DNA of 64,000 nt from NCBI GenBank assembly GCA_032173965.1, contig JAVUNC010000006.1, positions 41,387,870 through 41,451,869 on the forward strand. The letters run 5' to 3'. The stretch's first letter is position 1; the number at the start of each line of letters is the position of its first letter. A model generated the notes under the pieces. The model searched no databases. It was given only the letters and a program-made list of their open reading frames with translations, and had not been told where the DNA came from. The position numbers and the translations under genes are program-made. The DNA comes from Sitta carolinensis (lineage: Eukaryota > Chordata > Aves > Passeriformes > Sittidae). Shown here in pieces: positions 1-12,698 of the stretch.

Positions 1-13
1 TGTGTCAAATTTA

Positions 14-616
14 TCATGGTTCTAACCATGCTGTCTGTAAGAACAAGATAGTCCTTCGGCTTTGATCAAAGTTCTCTTGTAGGAACCCAGTTGGCCTCCC
101 ACAGGGAAGGAGTACACAGCCCAGAAGAGGCTGTAGATAGAACTGTCTGTCTTGACTCTGAGAGATAGTCAGAGGTTCTGGTTGCAAGATGGTAGTGAAA
201 CAAATGGAAAATCTGTGGGCTCTTCTTGTTGGCTCGGTCTGGAGTACTGAGGGAGAAAATGGACCAAGGCCAAATCTATCTTCATTTTTTACCCACTGGT
301 TTAATTGAAATGGGTATTCCATGGTCTGTTTTCTTTGCATTTTCTTGTGCTCTTTGTCACTTTGTGCACTTTTTGTCCCTGATATTTTAGCACAGTTTTT
401 TGCTTCCTTCTTCCTGGCAGTATGACCTATACCTCATCTAAATTCTCCTTTGCCAGTCATGGTCTCAGTTCTCTTAGGGTGAATTAGGAAAGACTGTTGT
501 AGAGATAACTTTTGTTTAGAAGATGACAGTGATATGCAAAAGGCAATTTCAGTGGATATTTTGTGCTCCCATACTGTTGGAATTTCTGTCTTGAAAGGGA
601 GTCTATTACTACTCAT
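14..616 (-). other. Possible decayed coding relic, family unknown
   Basis: On the minus strand the frame running from 616 down to 14 is open for about 200 codons apart from one TGA at 434-436. The two open parts are in the same frame (their starts at 616 and 340 differ by 276 bases, a multiple of three), and the 31 codons between the TGA and the methionine at 340 are also open. In AT-rich DNA this is longer than expected by chance, so a broken coding sequence is possible. The upper part is rich in Lys and Ser; the lower part contains a basic and aromatic patch (WVKNEDRFG) and ends in a hydrophobic stretch. I recognise no domain, signal peptide or catalytic motif. A stop lies just upstream of 616, and no poly(A) tail or splice site clearly marks an end. 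It could equally be a chance open frame. Confidence 0.2.
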
Positions 617-3600
617 TCTTTTAAGAACTTATGAAGGGTCTGTCTATTGGTTTCTCCCCCCTTCAGTTGAAGTTAAATCCTTTTCTTTTCCAGATCAAAG
701 GTTGTGGGTAAAAATAGTTTGATTATTTGATTCTACAGAGCAGTTGTCCTCAGAGATTTTGGAGATTTTGGTCTCAGCAGTAACAAGTGTGAAATTTACA
801 TTTTATTATCAGATTTCAACAAAAACTCTCTGGACAAAAAGGTCAATTTGTTGATCTCAAGGGTGTGTCCAATTTATGTCTGGATCAAGAGCTTAGTTTG
901 GGGCGAATCTGCTCATTCCTGATTTATGCTTTGGTTTGCATTTTGAAGCAGTTCCAGTCGTTCCTTTCAGTATCCTTTTTGGCTTTCTTTTGGATGACAT
1001 TGTTCTGGAAGATGTGGTCCAGGTGCAGCTTCAGTTGCAAATGGTCGTTCAGTCAGGCCAAGCTAGAGTTATCCCAAGGTTTAAAAAGCAAACCCCACCA
1101 CTGCTGGAATAACTATAGAGTGGACATTAAATCCTTATCATCAACTATTTGCCTTTACAGGTCTACTCTGACTTGTCTACATTACTTTCCAGCTGAATGT
1201 ACCCCTCATGAGACCATGCTGAATGAACAATGCTTGCACTATTGAAAGTAATTTCATGACAATTCAGTCATATCTTATTACAAGCAGATTCCAGAGGAAT
1301 GTGTACTTGCAAAATTTAATTGCATACTTGTATTAAAATACAGTTGTATTTGCACTGTTATATAAAAGCAATGAAGAATGCATGTGGTTGGTATTTTATT
1401 ATTTAAAAGGAGTATGGTAATATAATCATTAATATATTTTTAAGCATCACTCACTGTAGAAATTTAAATTAGTTCACTATGATGAGTTTTAAGGTAACAT
1501 TTCTTATTAAAAATGGAGCATCTGAAAATTTTAGGTTCATAAAAGGTTTATAATTAAGCCGTGAAAATTAATTTAGCCATGTAAAACGGATTGCTAATTA
1601 GTTTGCTAATAGGGCTGTCACTTCCAAACTTATTGCAGAAGGTGAATATTAGGTTAGTTATGTCTCTTGAGGTTTCAGGGAAGTTTATGAAATTCCTTAT
1701 GAATGGTATTACCCTCCACATTTCTGCCAAACATTTAAGGAATATTATTGTGAATGCTGATGATTTCTATTCTGCTTTGTCTGCTTTTTGGAATAATTTT
1801 TTGGAATAATTTTCTGGGTAATCAATGCCTTGTTTTTTCCCTATGTAGCACTGATAACCACAAATATTAGAGCAAAATGGAAGTGACTGAAAATCCTATC
1901 TAAATGCTGGAATGACCTTACTACACCCCAAGCCTGGAGATTACCAAATACCTCCTAAAAGAAGATGAATTAAGTCTTTTTGGAAAGAGTCTATTCCAGA
2001 AATTAAGTTGTCTTTATTGCAGTGACGTTTGTTATAAATACTGTGCCAGCAATACTAAATCTTGAAAATTACAGCGAATATAAATTCAGGTTCATTCTGC
2101 ACAGAGGTCAGAGTGTATACAGTGTACCAGTATTTTTCTATACATCCCATCTACAGCCAAGCCCTTCAAAGTGACAAAGCTGGGTTGCTGCTTCCCTTTT
2201 AGTTGGGTTATATCTGTCATACTTTTGACTGAACACAGCTAAGGCAACTGACAATTTAAAGATTTCTGATTGATCATCCAGGCTTCTTCAGCCTCTAGAA
2301 ACTTTAAAAGGACTATAAGTAAAACATAAACTCTACGAACTCTAGTTATAGGCCAAAAGTTTTATCTGTAGTTAACTTCAGCTTGTTAAATTACACAAAT
2401 GGGCTTAATCCAAGCCTGGGCTATGAGATGAACTCAAGGACCATGTTGTTCCAATATGTTGAGAGGCAGTATACTTGGGAGCAAAATATATCTAGAAGAT
2501 GTATTTGGTTTTTTTATTAGAAATGGAAATAGTTTAGCCTTGTAATTTTGTCAGTTTTGTTACATATATAATCTATGACCAGTCAAGTGTCATACGTGGA
2601 GTTTCCATAAAGGGCTTTAACCTCATTTTAAATTGATTAACATAAAAAAAATGAGGCATAAATATATGTAATGTATAAAGATGTTACTGGAGTGAAATAG
2701 GAGATTCTTCAAAGCAGGAGTCATTCTGTATAAGAACTATATTAAGGAAAAATAAAAGGAGGAATGGACTACTATTGGAATTGTTTGGTGGACTGAGTTA
2801 ACAACAGAATTTCAAATCATGGCAGAGATTAGAACTTTTCTAACCAAACATATGCAACTCTACCTTATTCACCCCTTCATGGTTAAACTACTGATATCCA
2901 TACACCACAGTTTGTGTCATAAGCAGGCTGGTGACAAGTGAGAAAATAATCAATGTTAGTTCTATTATTTGTTTTTGTACTTACTGTCACCAGCAGCATA
3001 TTCATGGTGTTTTCATTTTTGTCATGGCTGTTTAAAACCAGGGAAGAAGAAATTCCTTAAGCAATAAAAGGGGAATTTTTTTAATGGATTGATTTTCAAC
3101 AAATAAAATGCATTTATTCAATGTAAATCAAACACTCCAGGTTCTGTAGAAGTCTCAGTACAAATGCAGTAACTTCATAAAGATTAATAAATTCAAGGAG
3201 TGAAAAGCCTGAAAGTATTTTTAACCTACTTTCTGAAGATACACCAGCTTACTGATTTTGGATTCTTTCCATAAAGGAAATATTACCATTTTAGAAATTG
3301 ATTTTCCCTTTCTGCCTTCATGTTAAAAATATTATTGCTTTTAAAAGTGCTTTCTCAAAGATTTCTGTAGTCCTCAAAAAAAGCCCTTGAATTCTTTACT
3401 AGTTTCTGAAGAAAAAAAGTCTGAGAAATAGAAATTTCTTTCAATCTTTGTGTTAATAATACAATTAAACACAATGACATGCAGAGATGTAGAGTCATGA
3501 ATTCAGTGAACAAAAATTACCATAAAGTTCACTTACAAATGAAAATAAATGTAGGTCTCAATTACTCTGGTTTTTAAGGATGATTCTGGAAATGGCCAGA

Positions 3601-4900
3601 GAAAAGGAATGCATTAATAATTCCAGTATGAGTTGGAATAGAACAAAGCTTATGGTTGTGCTTTTTGGAATGGAAAATTTTAAATGGAAGCTTGTTAAAG
3701 TGCATAGAATAGGATTGCTTATTTTGTAATTTGGTCAAAATTATTAAAAAAAAGATGATAGAAAAATATATTAACGAAAGATTTAATGTCCCTCCATCTC
3801 ACTTTGAAGAAGATATCTCCAGTATGCACATCTCAGGCTATTCAGTGACAATAAGACAGATGCATTTTGAAATTTTTGATCTTCAAGGTGGAATCTCTTT
3901 TATTTTCTGATCTATGAAATAAATTATATAGAATACTAAGGCAAACAAATTCAGGTTTGCTAAAATTCTTAAAAAGCTTCGATTAGCTGTTAGCACAGAT
4001 CTGCTTTTAACTTATTCATTTAGAAAACTTTACAAGTGTTTTTAAATAAACTTAAAAGATTAGTAAAAATATGGCAACAGCTGATTAAGCAGATGCATCA
4101 AGAAAAAAATTGTTAAAAAATAAAAAATTCTAAAATGTGGAAGTTATTATTGATAATCTGATATAGTTTATATTCTTTCTGGAGTATCTATTTTTAGTTG
4201 ATTCCTGCTAATATATTACTTTTGTGATAAGGAAACTTAAAACAAATTATTGTTTACCCACCAAAATGATGATTTCATATTAAACATATTACACAATTTA
4301 TGTATACAAAATTTAATGTATATATACACTTTTTTCAATTGCACCTTTATGCCTTGCCATAGTTGGAAATACAACTTCCACAATGCTTTTTGCAACATTC
4401 CCAGTTTTTAAATTATAGCACAGTATATTTGTGAGAAAGTTAACAGGTTTGTGTTCTGCAAGAGGGACTTTCTGCATGCTCTGCATTTGACACAGATGGT
4501 TCCTATTTTGAATCTCACTTTCCAAAGCTGTATTTTAATAACTGGAGCAGCTTTCTGCATGAAGTGGGGGGAATATGCAGCTAGAAAGGGGTAAGAAATA
4601 GGAAAAACTATGGGGTGTGGAAAGCAGAAATGTTTCCTCTTATTTTGCCCTTTGATTCTTTCTTGTACCTGCTTTTATTTTCCATCATTGCTTTGTTTGC
4701 AAGTCCTGGATATTAATATTTTTGCACTTCCTTGCTTCATATTCTATATAACCTTACACCTAAGAGAAATCAGTGGCCATATGGAGTCTTGAGTGGTGTT
4801 TTTTTTGTTTTCTTTTACACAGAAATAATTAGTCAGCAGCAGGTTCTCCTACTCCAAGGTAATTGCCCTCATAATGCCTGTGATTTCTGCAGTCAATCAT
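617..4900. other. Unique AT-rich sequence, no gene recognised
   Basis: AT-rich sequence with short A and T runs and no element I can name. The longest open frame is a plus-strand one at 865-1245 (126 codons), with low-complexity hydrophobic and Cys-rich content and no domain; I treat it as chance. A tiny tandem duplication of an 11-12 base unit (ggaataatttt) lies at about 1788-1812, and a short repeat of gattttgga at about 756-773. Confidence 0.6.
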
Positions 4901-7900
4901 GAATACACCTCTGGTTAGCTCTTTTATTTCCAACTCTAAGCCTTGTGTCTTTCAGCAGAGTGGCCAAAAACCTCTGATGGCTTTCTCCATGGTCACATCA
5001 TCAGTGATTCTCTTTCCACAGGCACAAACAAACACCTGTGGACCAGCATTTGTAATCTGCACCACAGTCACTTGTGCTTCCATAAAACCTGTGTGGTGTT
5101 TCTGTTGTAGTCAATTGTTCCTACTAACCTCCAAAAAGGAGTTGAACTTTTGCTGTTATTTGTGGTAAGCTCTCTTAGCTCTGCCTTCATTGACGTTTCA
5201 CCTAGTCCTGAAATAGCAATTTTTTCTAGGGGAAGAAAACCTAATGTGAAAAATAACGAACTGTTAGGCATAATACTGAAATTAGCTATGTCATACTGAA
5301 AATTCAATGTTTATATCTCACAGCAAGTAAAAATGTTTTCTATTTGAAGGTCTTGGATGAAGAGCCTTGCTGAATACTCAGAGGCTGAACACAGCTCCAC
5401 ATCAATCCTTTCTATATATCGTCAACAAAGGGGAAAAACTCAAATCCTGATATGATTTTTTTTCCTGGTGTTTCACAGTGCAATGTGCTTTTTTCATAGT
5501 CACTTATTTTTCATTGCAATAAAATGATCAAATTTAAATATTAAATTAAGTTTTTCTGTCTTGTCATTTAATGTCCAATTTCTGTAGGAAAGGGACAGGA
5601 CATTGCATTGTCTAAAAGAATCTTAGTAGGTTGGTTATTAGAATAAAAAGTAGCTGTTTTCATTTTAGCCTAAATATGTAGTTCCATAATGTTTAAGGCT
5701 GTTAAAATGCAGAAAACTCCATCAATCACTGAAAAGGTGGTGGAAAGGTTTCACATAACTCAAATCCTTATGAATATCAGGCATGAATTTAAGAGAAACA
5801 GTAAGGCAGTGCTTAGTCCAGAGACCGAACTGTCTTGGAGTTTGAGAAGTGGGTCACTGTGTTCTGAAACAAGGCATTAATGAAAATATGTAGTTTATAT
5901 TATCTTACATTCAATCATTCATCCTTCCTCTCTGCCACACAACTTCTACACTGGCCATCCAATAGCGCTCTGATATTTTCAGAAATCCATTGCAAGGTGA
6001 AAACCCCATTTATAGCTGAATTATTCTTAGGCTATCTTTTATGAGCTGGTGCATAAACAAGGTATTTCTGCCTACCCAAGCCCAGTCTCTTTTCAAATTC
6101 TCTATAGTACGTCTAGTACATTTTCCTCATTCACATGCAATTTGACAAAAGGATATTTTCAGCCCTTTTTGCAGGTCTCTGCAACTCGATTCACCATGTT
6201 TCTCCTCTGTCAGGTTCTCTGACTTTGTCCTTTGTATTTGTCCCAGGTATTTTCATCTCTTACAGAAAAGACTGGCAAAGGTTTTTAAACTCTCCACATG
6301 ATCTGTTGTTAAATCCTTTAAATACCTAATCTTTTTCCTGAGGCACTTACTTTGGGAGACATTTAAGATATGCTTGCACTATCCAAGGCTAAAATCTTAT
6401 TGCCTGTGATAAAGATTAGTTTTCACACTTCTGTAATAGTAAATGACATGGGTAATATTGCTCACGAACATAAACAACACAATCTTTACTAATTTCCAGC
6501 TAAACCACCTCTCCTCACTATGATAGTTGTGCCTGGAGAGGTGTGTTTACCTTGGGTTCTGCTCTTTTCATGCACCTCCCAGTGAGATTGGCAGTGCACA
6601 AAAAGGGGAAGAAGCTGCTCTCAACACAGTTTTTGCTGGATTGAGTGTTGGTGGAATGAACAAGCATTTATGAAAGATTTCTTCTCTTTCTTTCTTTCTC
6701 TGAATTATTAATTTCAGAACTCATTGGATTGTTTAATATTTCTATTTTCTAACAAAGAAAAAATAGCTAGAGGCATGTAATAAGGATATTTACAGTAATT
6801 CATCTGTAAATACAGCATGTGTATAGTACAATCCATTTGAATGTAGAAGCAAGGATGGATTTTTTTTCATGATACATTTACACCTGTGCTTATATACAGC
6901 CATATTATTACTGTTTGTCACTGGCAATACAGACATAAGGTCTTTTTGTACAAACACTTATTGGTAAGCCTTCTGTCCTGTAAATTGATATACTCCTCTG
7001 AACAAGGGCAGGTCATGGACTGTAGTTTGAAATATTGGCTTAATCTGAGTTATTTTACTCTAAGAAAATGAATGCTGAATGGAGAATATAGATCTTGGTG
7101 AGATAAAGAGGCCAGTGTCTGATATTAGCTTACAACAGCTCTACTGCAAAGTCAAAATAAGAGTGAAAAACCCCAGAAAAAAACAGTGAGCAGTCATCTC
7201 AAATGCAGTCTACTTTGATTTGAGAACTTCAGATAATAATGGAAATTCCTGCAGCTAAAACTTTGTAGCTGGTGAAAACACGATTTAATTTCTTTGAATG
7301 TAAATTGAATTCTATCCTTTAAAACTTTGCTGACATAAAAGAAGTGTTCTGGTCATATTTTGCCTTACTTAGATAGTGATTATCCTTTAGAAACTTTTAA
7401 GTTGTCTTTGTACCTACTCTAAAGATTCCATTAATGTTACTACAGGCAAGAAGTATGGCAACATTCTCCTTAAATAGCACAGAAATAGTGATTTAAGATT
7501 ATAATAGGCCATTTCCATAGGGATCTAATTTTGGTCCAGATGGCAGATGCTGTTTAAGCTATTTCATGAATTAAACAGAAGAGGCTGGTTTCAGTTTTTA
7601 CAAACAAGATGTCTCTCAGCACAAAAAGAAAATCAAATGTGGTGGTATTTTTTCTTAATGATGACGCTGAAGTGGTTATTAGCAAATTCTTAAAACTTCT
7701 TAGAGGAAATGTGGTTTTTTCTGTCCTCTGAGATATAATAGAACTTCTCTATCCATAGGAAAAAAATACTTAATATGCTCCCTATTGTGATTGCCATGGA
7801 ATAGAGCCACAACCAAGGCTACCATGGGAGGTCATGTTCACCAGTGTGCCTTTGTTTTGTGAACCTAAAAGAGGTTTGGTAGATCTGTCCTTAGCCTGGC

Positions 7901-10205
7901 TGATGTCTAACCTCTGATGAAATGCAGGAAAGCCTCTCTTTTTCTTGCAGCTTTCTCCTAAAAGTTGATTTGGCTGTGCAGGGTTAACATAAGGGTGTCT
8001 AATTCCTTCCTTAAATCTCACTTTCCCCTTGTGAAAAGTCCCTTCTGCATATGGGTTTTTATTACTAAACACTACCCAATATGAGTATGAGTGGGTTCAT
8101 TAAAATTTATGTGTGTAGCAAAGTCTGCAGCCTCTATGGGATATACTTACTTTGCAGAGCAGTCATGAGGAAAACAGCTTGTCTGAGTTTCTATAGCTCT
8201 TTATTGTTCTTTCAAGTGTGTGGCAGCAGAAACTCTTTGACCTACTGGATTGATGCTGCTAATAATCATAAACATATATCCACCATTAACAAAAAAACTG
8301 TCTCTAGTAAAGAGCCCTGAAACAACAATAACTAAAGCCGATCAGATGAATGAGAAACGGTCACATTATCTACAATATCTTATGCTGTTTTTCCAGAAAC
8401 AAAAGTCTACTGTAAAGGTCATCAGGTTTGTGTGTACTAGAATCCATTTATTTTACTCTCAACATTCTCTTTTTCAGCAATAAAGTAACATTAAAAGAAA
8501 ATTGTATTGTTTAGTGCTAAATCATTGTCTTTCTTAGGTCTTGGTCCAAGAGAAGTTACCATAAAAAAGGAAAAATATTTTAAGCATAAAACTCCTGCTG
8601 TATTCATATGTACAACACAAATGCTTTCAATAGCTCCATAGTCAATTTCTGTTTTAAAGAAAGGAAAACAACCAATAATCCATTCATCCACTAAAATATA
8701 ATTTATATTGTTTAAATGTCCTTTCCCTGCCATGCTAAGGTGCTTTTACAGGAAGATTAGCGGCTTTGTGGAGGTTTGTGTTTCCTTTTTTTTTTAATTG
8801 GACTTTCAACTGTTTGAGAACTCTGGCTAGACCAAGCCTGAAGCCTTTAGATAGTAAAATCTCCCACAGAAAGGCATCAGGCCATAGGAAGAAAAGTATG
8901 TTCTGTCTTTAGCAATCAATAGTTGCAGAATTAGCTGCTGTGACACACATTCACTAACTGGTTTCTGTTTCATCTTAGTAGCAGTAAAGAGAGCTAGAGA
9001 AGACCGTAGAGAAGCTGCTATTCCTATTAAAGCTCAGGTCTGAAAATGCCTCCTTCCTCAGCTGTAGCCTTAATGATGAGACCATTTGGATTTTAAGACC
9101 TGAGCTCAGATTATGCCCTTCAGAAATACTCCTAAAGATGAACTCTGGCCTTTCAGACTGGAGTGTCTATTTAAGCTTTCTCAAGTGTTGTACAGTTTAT
9201 CCGTGTTTACTGTTTGTAGAGAGATGTGCATCCTGTTATTTTTGCCTTGCTATCTTAATTGTTTTATGAGCTATTCATGTGTGTTCCTGCAAGTTGTCAC
9301 TTCAGGAAAAAATACCCCAATTCCTGTCCATAAGTCACAGATCTTCTATTTATTTTTAGTCTGTTGCTACAGTACAAGATAGATGACCGTTAGGTTAGTT
9401 TTTATATACAGTTGCTTTTAAAATTTATCATCCCTGTCTCAGAGGAATATATCTCAAATTTTATTTAGGAAAGTTACTCTCAGATGACCCTTCTCTGCTA
9501 CTGCTTTTGTTAGAGAACTTCCAGATTTTAAGTCTCTTTGGAAATCTAGGTTTGTAATCCTGACTACTTCTATTGTAATCTTTGACTGTATCTAAATTCC
9601 TCAGTTATAAACTCCTTTTGCATTATTATCTCTTAGTATGTGATGGTGCTTCTACATGTTCTTGGCTTGTGAACTACTCATATTGATTTTGGGTGTTCTA
9701 TTTGGAGTTTATAGTTTTTGCTTTTTTTTTTCTCTCAGAAGTTCCTGCATTTCACATGCTTTCACTTTCAGAAGGTAGCAAAAGAGTCAGTCCTCTGGAT
9801 TTGTAGGATTTCTTTCAGGATTTTAAAATATCAGCAGATAGATGGTCTTTTGGGGGAGTAGAGGTACTTGTGAAACACAATCTACAATCAAGCTGTCATC
9901 ACCTTATAGCTTTCACTGTCTATAATTTGTTCCTGCAAAGGAAAATTTCTGCTATATTAATCATGATTTTCAAAGCCTAGAAAGTTTTTCAGGAAATGGC
10001 GTCTATTAACATTGCTTATTCATAGTAAATGGAATAATAAAAAGGCGAAGACCAAGCTGCATTTCTAGCAACTACAAATTGACCCTGATTTTTTAAACTG
10101 AAAGGATACCACAATCTTTTCTATTAAAGATGTAATTTTCATTTAATTAGCCAAATTTTCACAGTTGTTCTTTTTTTTCCATGAAACTCGCTCATCAGGG
10201 TTTAC
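4901..10205. other. Unique AT-rich sequence, no gene recognised
   Basis: No gene, RNA or mobile element recognised. Open frames here are under 100 codons and carry no motif. A short CTTT/TTTC-type pyrimidine run occurs at about 6678-6700. A spaced inverted repeat pairing agctcaggtct (about 9031) with agacctgagct (about 9096) could form a long-looped hairpin but resembles no known RNA gene. Confidence 0.55.
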
Positions 10206-10430
10206 AGATTCAGACTAGATATAAGGAAAGACATTTTTACAATGAAGGTCATCAAACACTGGCTTAGGTTACCCAGAGAGGTGATGGATGCCCCATCCCT
10301 TGAAACAATCAAGGTGAGGTTGGATGGGGCTCTGAGCCTGATCTAGATGAACATGTCCCAGGTAATGGCAGGGGGGTTGGACTAGATGGCCTTGAAAGGT
10401 CCTTTCCAACTCAAACCTTTCTATGATTCT
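10206..10430 (+). mobile_element. CR1 LINE, 3' terminal fragment
   Basis: Clear match by eye to the 3' end of a bird CR1 non-LTR retrotransposon: the end of the ORF2 region, then the 3' UTR with ccagagaggt, a gttggatggggct block, gcaggggggttgg, an actagatggcctt block, the tccaactcaaacc block and the terminal ctatgattct. CR1 copies are usually 5'-truncated by incomplete reverse transcription and end in a short octamer-like repeat rather than poly(A), which fits this piece. It is the best preserved CR1 in the window, so probably the youngest. It carries no intact reading frame. This element is the main reason for calling the window avian (or at least sauropsid). Confidence 0.92.
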
Positions 10431-12469
10431 ACACTACAAAGGTAAAGGGATGACGAATTGAGCAAATTATTTCTGTATGTATGGAGGTAGAGCTGGATTA
10501 CTTTGTGGTTTGTAGTTTGCAATTTTTACTGCTTCCTACCATGTTGCTTCTGCCATGTTGCTTTCCAAACCACAGGACCCTTTTGATGTTTTGCAACATT
10601 TTAGTATGATGGTCAGTAGAAGAAAAAATGGAACAGGAAATTTGCATGAGGTATTAAACTACTGGCATGTCACTGACCTGTGCAATGGGAAGTCAATGGC
10701 CCAGAAAATAATTTAGCCTATTCCATAAAAAGTCAATGGTAGCGAAGACAATATGCTGTGCAAAGAAATAAAGCAGAAAAATATTTCTGAGTAGTTCTGA
10801 TTTTGCTTCTGGGATATAACAGCTGGGGTTGTGAGTTCAACAGCTGCTCAAAAAAATTAGCAGGGAGAGACCAGGAGGGACATTTACAATTAATTGAGCT
10901 GACTGTTTCCATGAAACATATTTTGGTATTTCTCCTAAATAATTCCAGCATTCAACTCACAGTGCTCTCACTCAACTTCTGGAACCATGGCTTGCCTTGG
11001 TTTTTGTGGCTGAATTCAGTGTATAAAATTGCAACCTGAATGTCATATTGTGCAAATAACTTCCCATAATTTAGGTATTGTACAGTTGGAGGAGCAAATG
11101 AGGAAATGGAGAAGGAAATGAGTGACAGAGATTCCAAACTTAGAGATTCCAAACCTTTTCATTTTGAGGAAGCTGTTGGACTTAGAACAGCTCAAATTTT
11201 TGACACCCACCAAGCCAGTTAATGGACTAGGCATTTGCCTGCCATTTTACCTCTGACTTAAAATGATTATCCTGGATGGACTTTAGAAAGAAACTTGCTT
11301 CTCTAGAAGTATCTCCTTATTGAGAAAGAACTGTGATTTCAAACATATTAAACTTATACATAAGTGTCACCTCAGGAAAAAACCCAGAAATCTTACTTCC
11401 TCTCACAAATGTATGTTGCTGAATTCCCCATAATGGCCTTTTCTTGTAATCCTTAGCAGCTGGAGAAACACTCAATCCATTTAATCCATGACACACACAC
11501 ACACATATGGTTTCATATCTCCCAGTGATGTTAAATCACTCACCATTAAACTAACCTGTCAGGAGATGGTTGTTCAGCTCACACACCCTCCCTAGTCATG
11601 TGCTTTATTTTCCACTTGACATCCATCAGTGTTTACCTTTAATGATGGAGCAGCTGCAATTCTTTTCTGCAAGTAAGTCTGGTTTTGTAAGGCTCTGTAC
11701 AAGCACGTAGCTAAAGGTGGTCTAAGACTAAAAAGGCTTCAACTATAGTGATTGCATAGTTTACCCTATGCAACCTATTCTAGCTTTTTCTATTCTTACC
11801 CCTACAAAGGTTATCCTAGTAACTAACTTTGCTAAAACTTTTATCCTTTTTGCTAATTTAGAGCATATGAATTGGTTTCTCTCCCTTAATTTGAAAAGTT
11901 ATCTGCATCATGTTTTACATACCTGGACATATTACATTGTCTTTTAGATTTTCCTTTTCTAAAGAAAAAAAGTTATCCTATAATTTCTTTCCTAACAATT
12001 TAAGTCTCCTAATCTGAGCATTATCTCATTGAACTCTTCTGGGCTCTGTCTAGTCCTTGGGGACAGTGATAACAATTAAACAAAATTCTCTTTCTGGAGC
12101 CTGAAAGAGATTATTATTTTCTTACTGGAAAGATTATTTTTTGCAACATAGTGACAGAATACTTGTTTGTGCATCCCAACATGAAATCATAACCCAGACC
12201 TTGTTCTGCAGAATACTGAATTGTGTCTTGTTTTCCTACATTTCTTCAGTTTTTTACAATTGTTCTTAACTGCAGCCCTTGGCTTTTCAGATGCATAGCA
12301 CATCCTTTCAGATGTCATCTTCAACAATGTATACATAGTTTTTCATCAAACTACTTAATAATAATTACTTGACTTTTTCTAAACCCAGAAAAGATAGATG
12401 CCCTTGAGTCTTTCTGCTTTGAGAGTTGATTACTCTTGTTTTGTATGTCTCCTAGTAATTCCATTTGTA
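10431..12469. other. Unique sequence with minor simple repeats
   Basis: No gene recognised. It contains a short CA run at 11491-11505 and a two-copy tandem of gagattccaaac at about 11128-11154. Overlapping open frames on both strands around 10733-11234 are short and motif-free. Confidence 0.55.
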
Positions 12470-12560
12470 CCCTGCTGCCTTATATCATGCAAAACGATGT
12501 CAAAGATCCCCTTAAAGTCAGGGTATATGGTATTTATAGCCTTGTACAGTGGTTCTTTTA
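12470..12560 (-). mobile_element. Faint CR1 LINE relic
   Basis: The block at about 12498-12545 (tgtcaaagatcc, then cttaaagtcagggtatatgg and tttatagcc) resembles the antisense of the CR1 reverse transcriptase segment that encodes the 'KAFDTVDH'-like region. The match is short and diverged, the ends cannot be set, and no open frame survives. It could be chance similarity. Confidence 0.38.
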
Positions 12561-12677
12561 TAGAAAGGAATATGGCATTGAAAGCTAAAGAACAGGAAAT
12601 CATCTAAACAGTTTCCTATTCCCTCCTTCCTTCCAGTCCCTCGAAGTGAGATATATAGTACAAACAAACATATTTTC

Positions 12678-12698
12678 TTTTTTTTTTTTTTTTTTTTT
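12678..12698. repeat. Poly-T tract (21 T)
   Basis: An uninterrupted run of about 21 T. It could be the reversed poly(A) tail of a retroposed copy on the minus strand, but no mRNA-like sequence is recognised on the downstream side and no target-site duplication was found, so it is listed only as a homopolymer. Confidence 0.9.

Noticed and set aside
14..240. Resemblance of a minus-strand frame to the glucose-transporter TM2 region
   Set aside because: Only a GG..GS pattern and nearby aromatics match; the frame has stops on both sides and the other transporter signatures are absent.
865..1245. Plus-strand 126-codon open frame
   Set aside because: Hydrophobic, Cys/Leu/Ser-rich composition typical of T-rich DNA, no domain or splice context. 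One of the longest frames in the window, but within what chance gives in 64 kb.
12678..12698. T run as the reversed poly(A) tail of a processed pseudogene
   Set aside because: No mRNA-like sequence or target-site duplication beside it.
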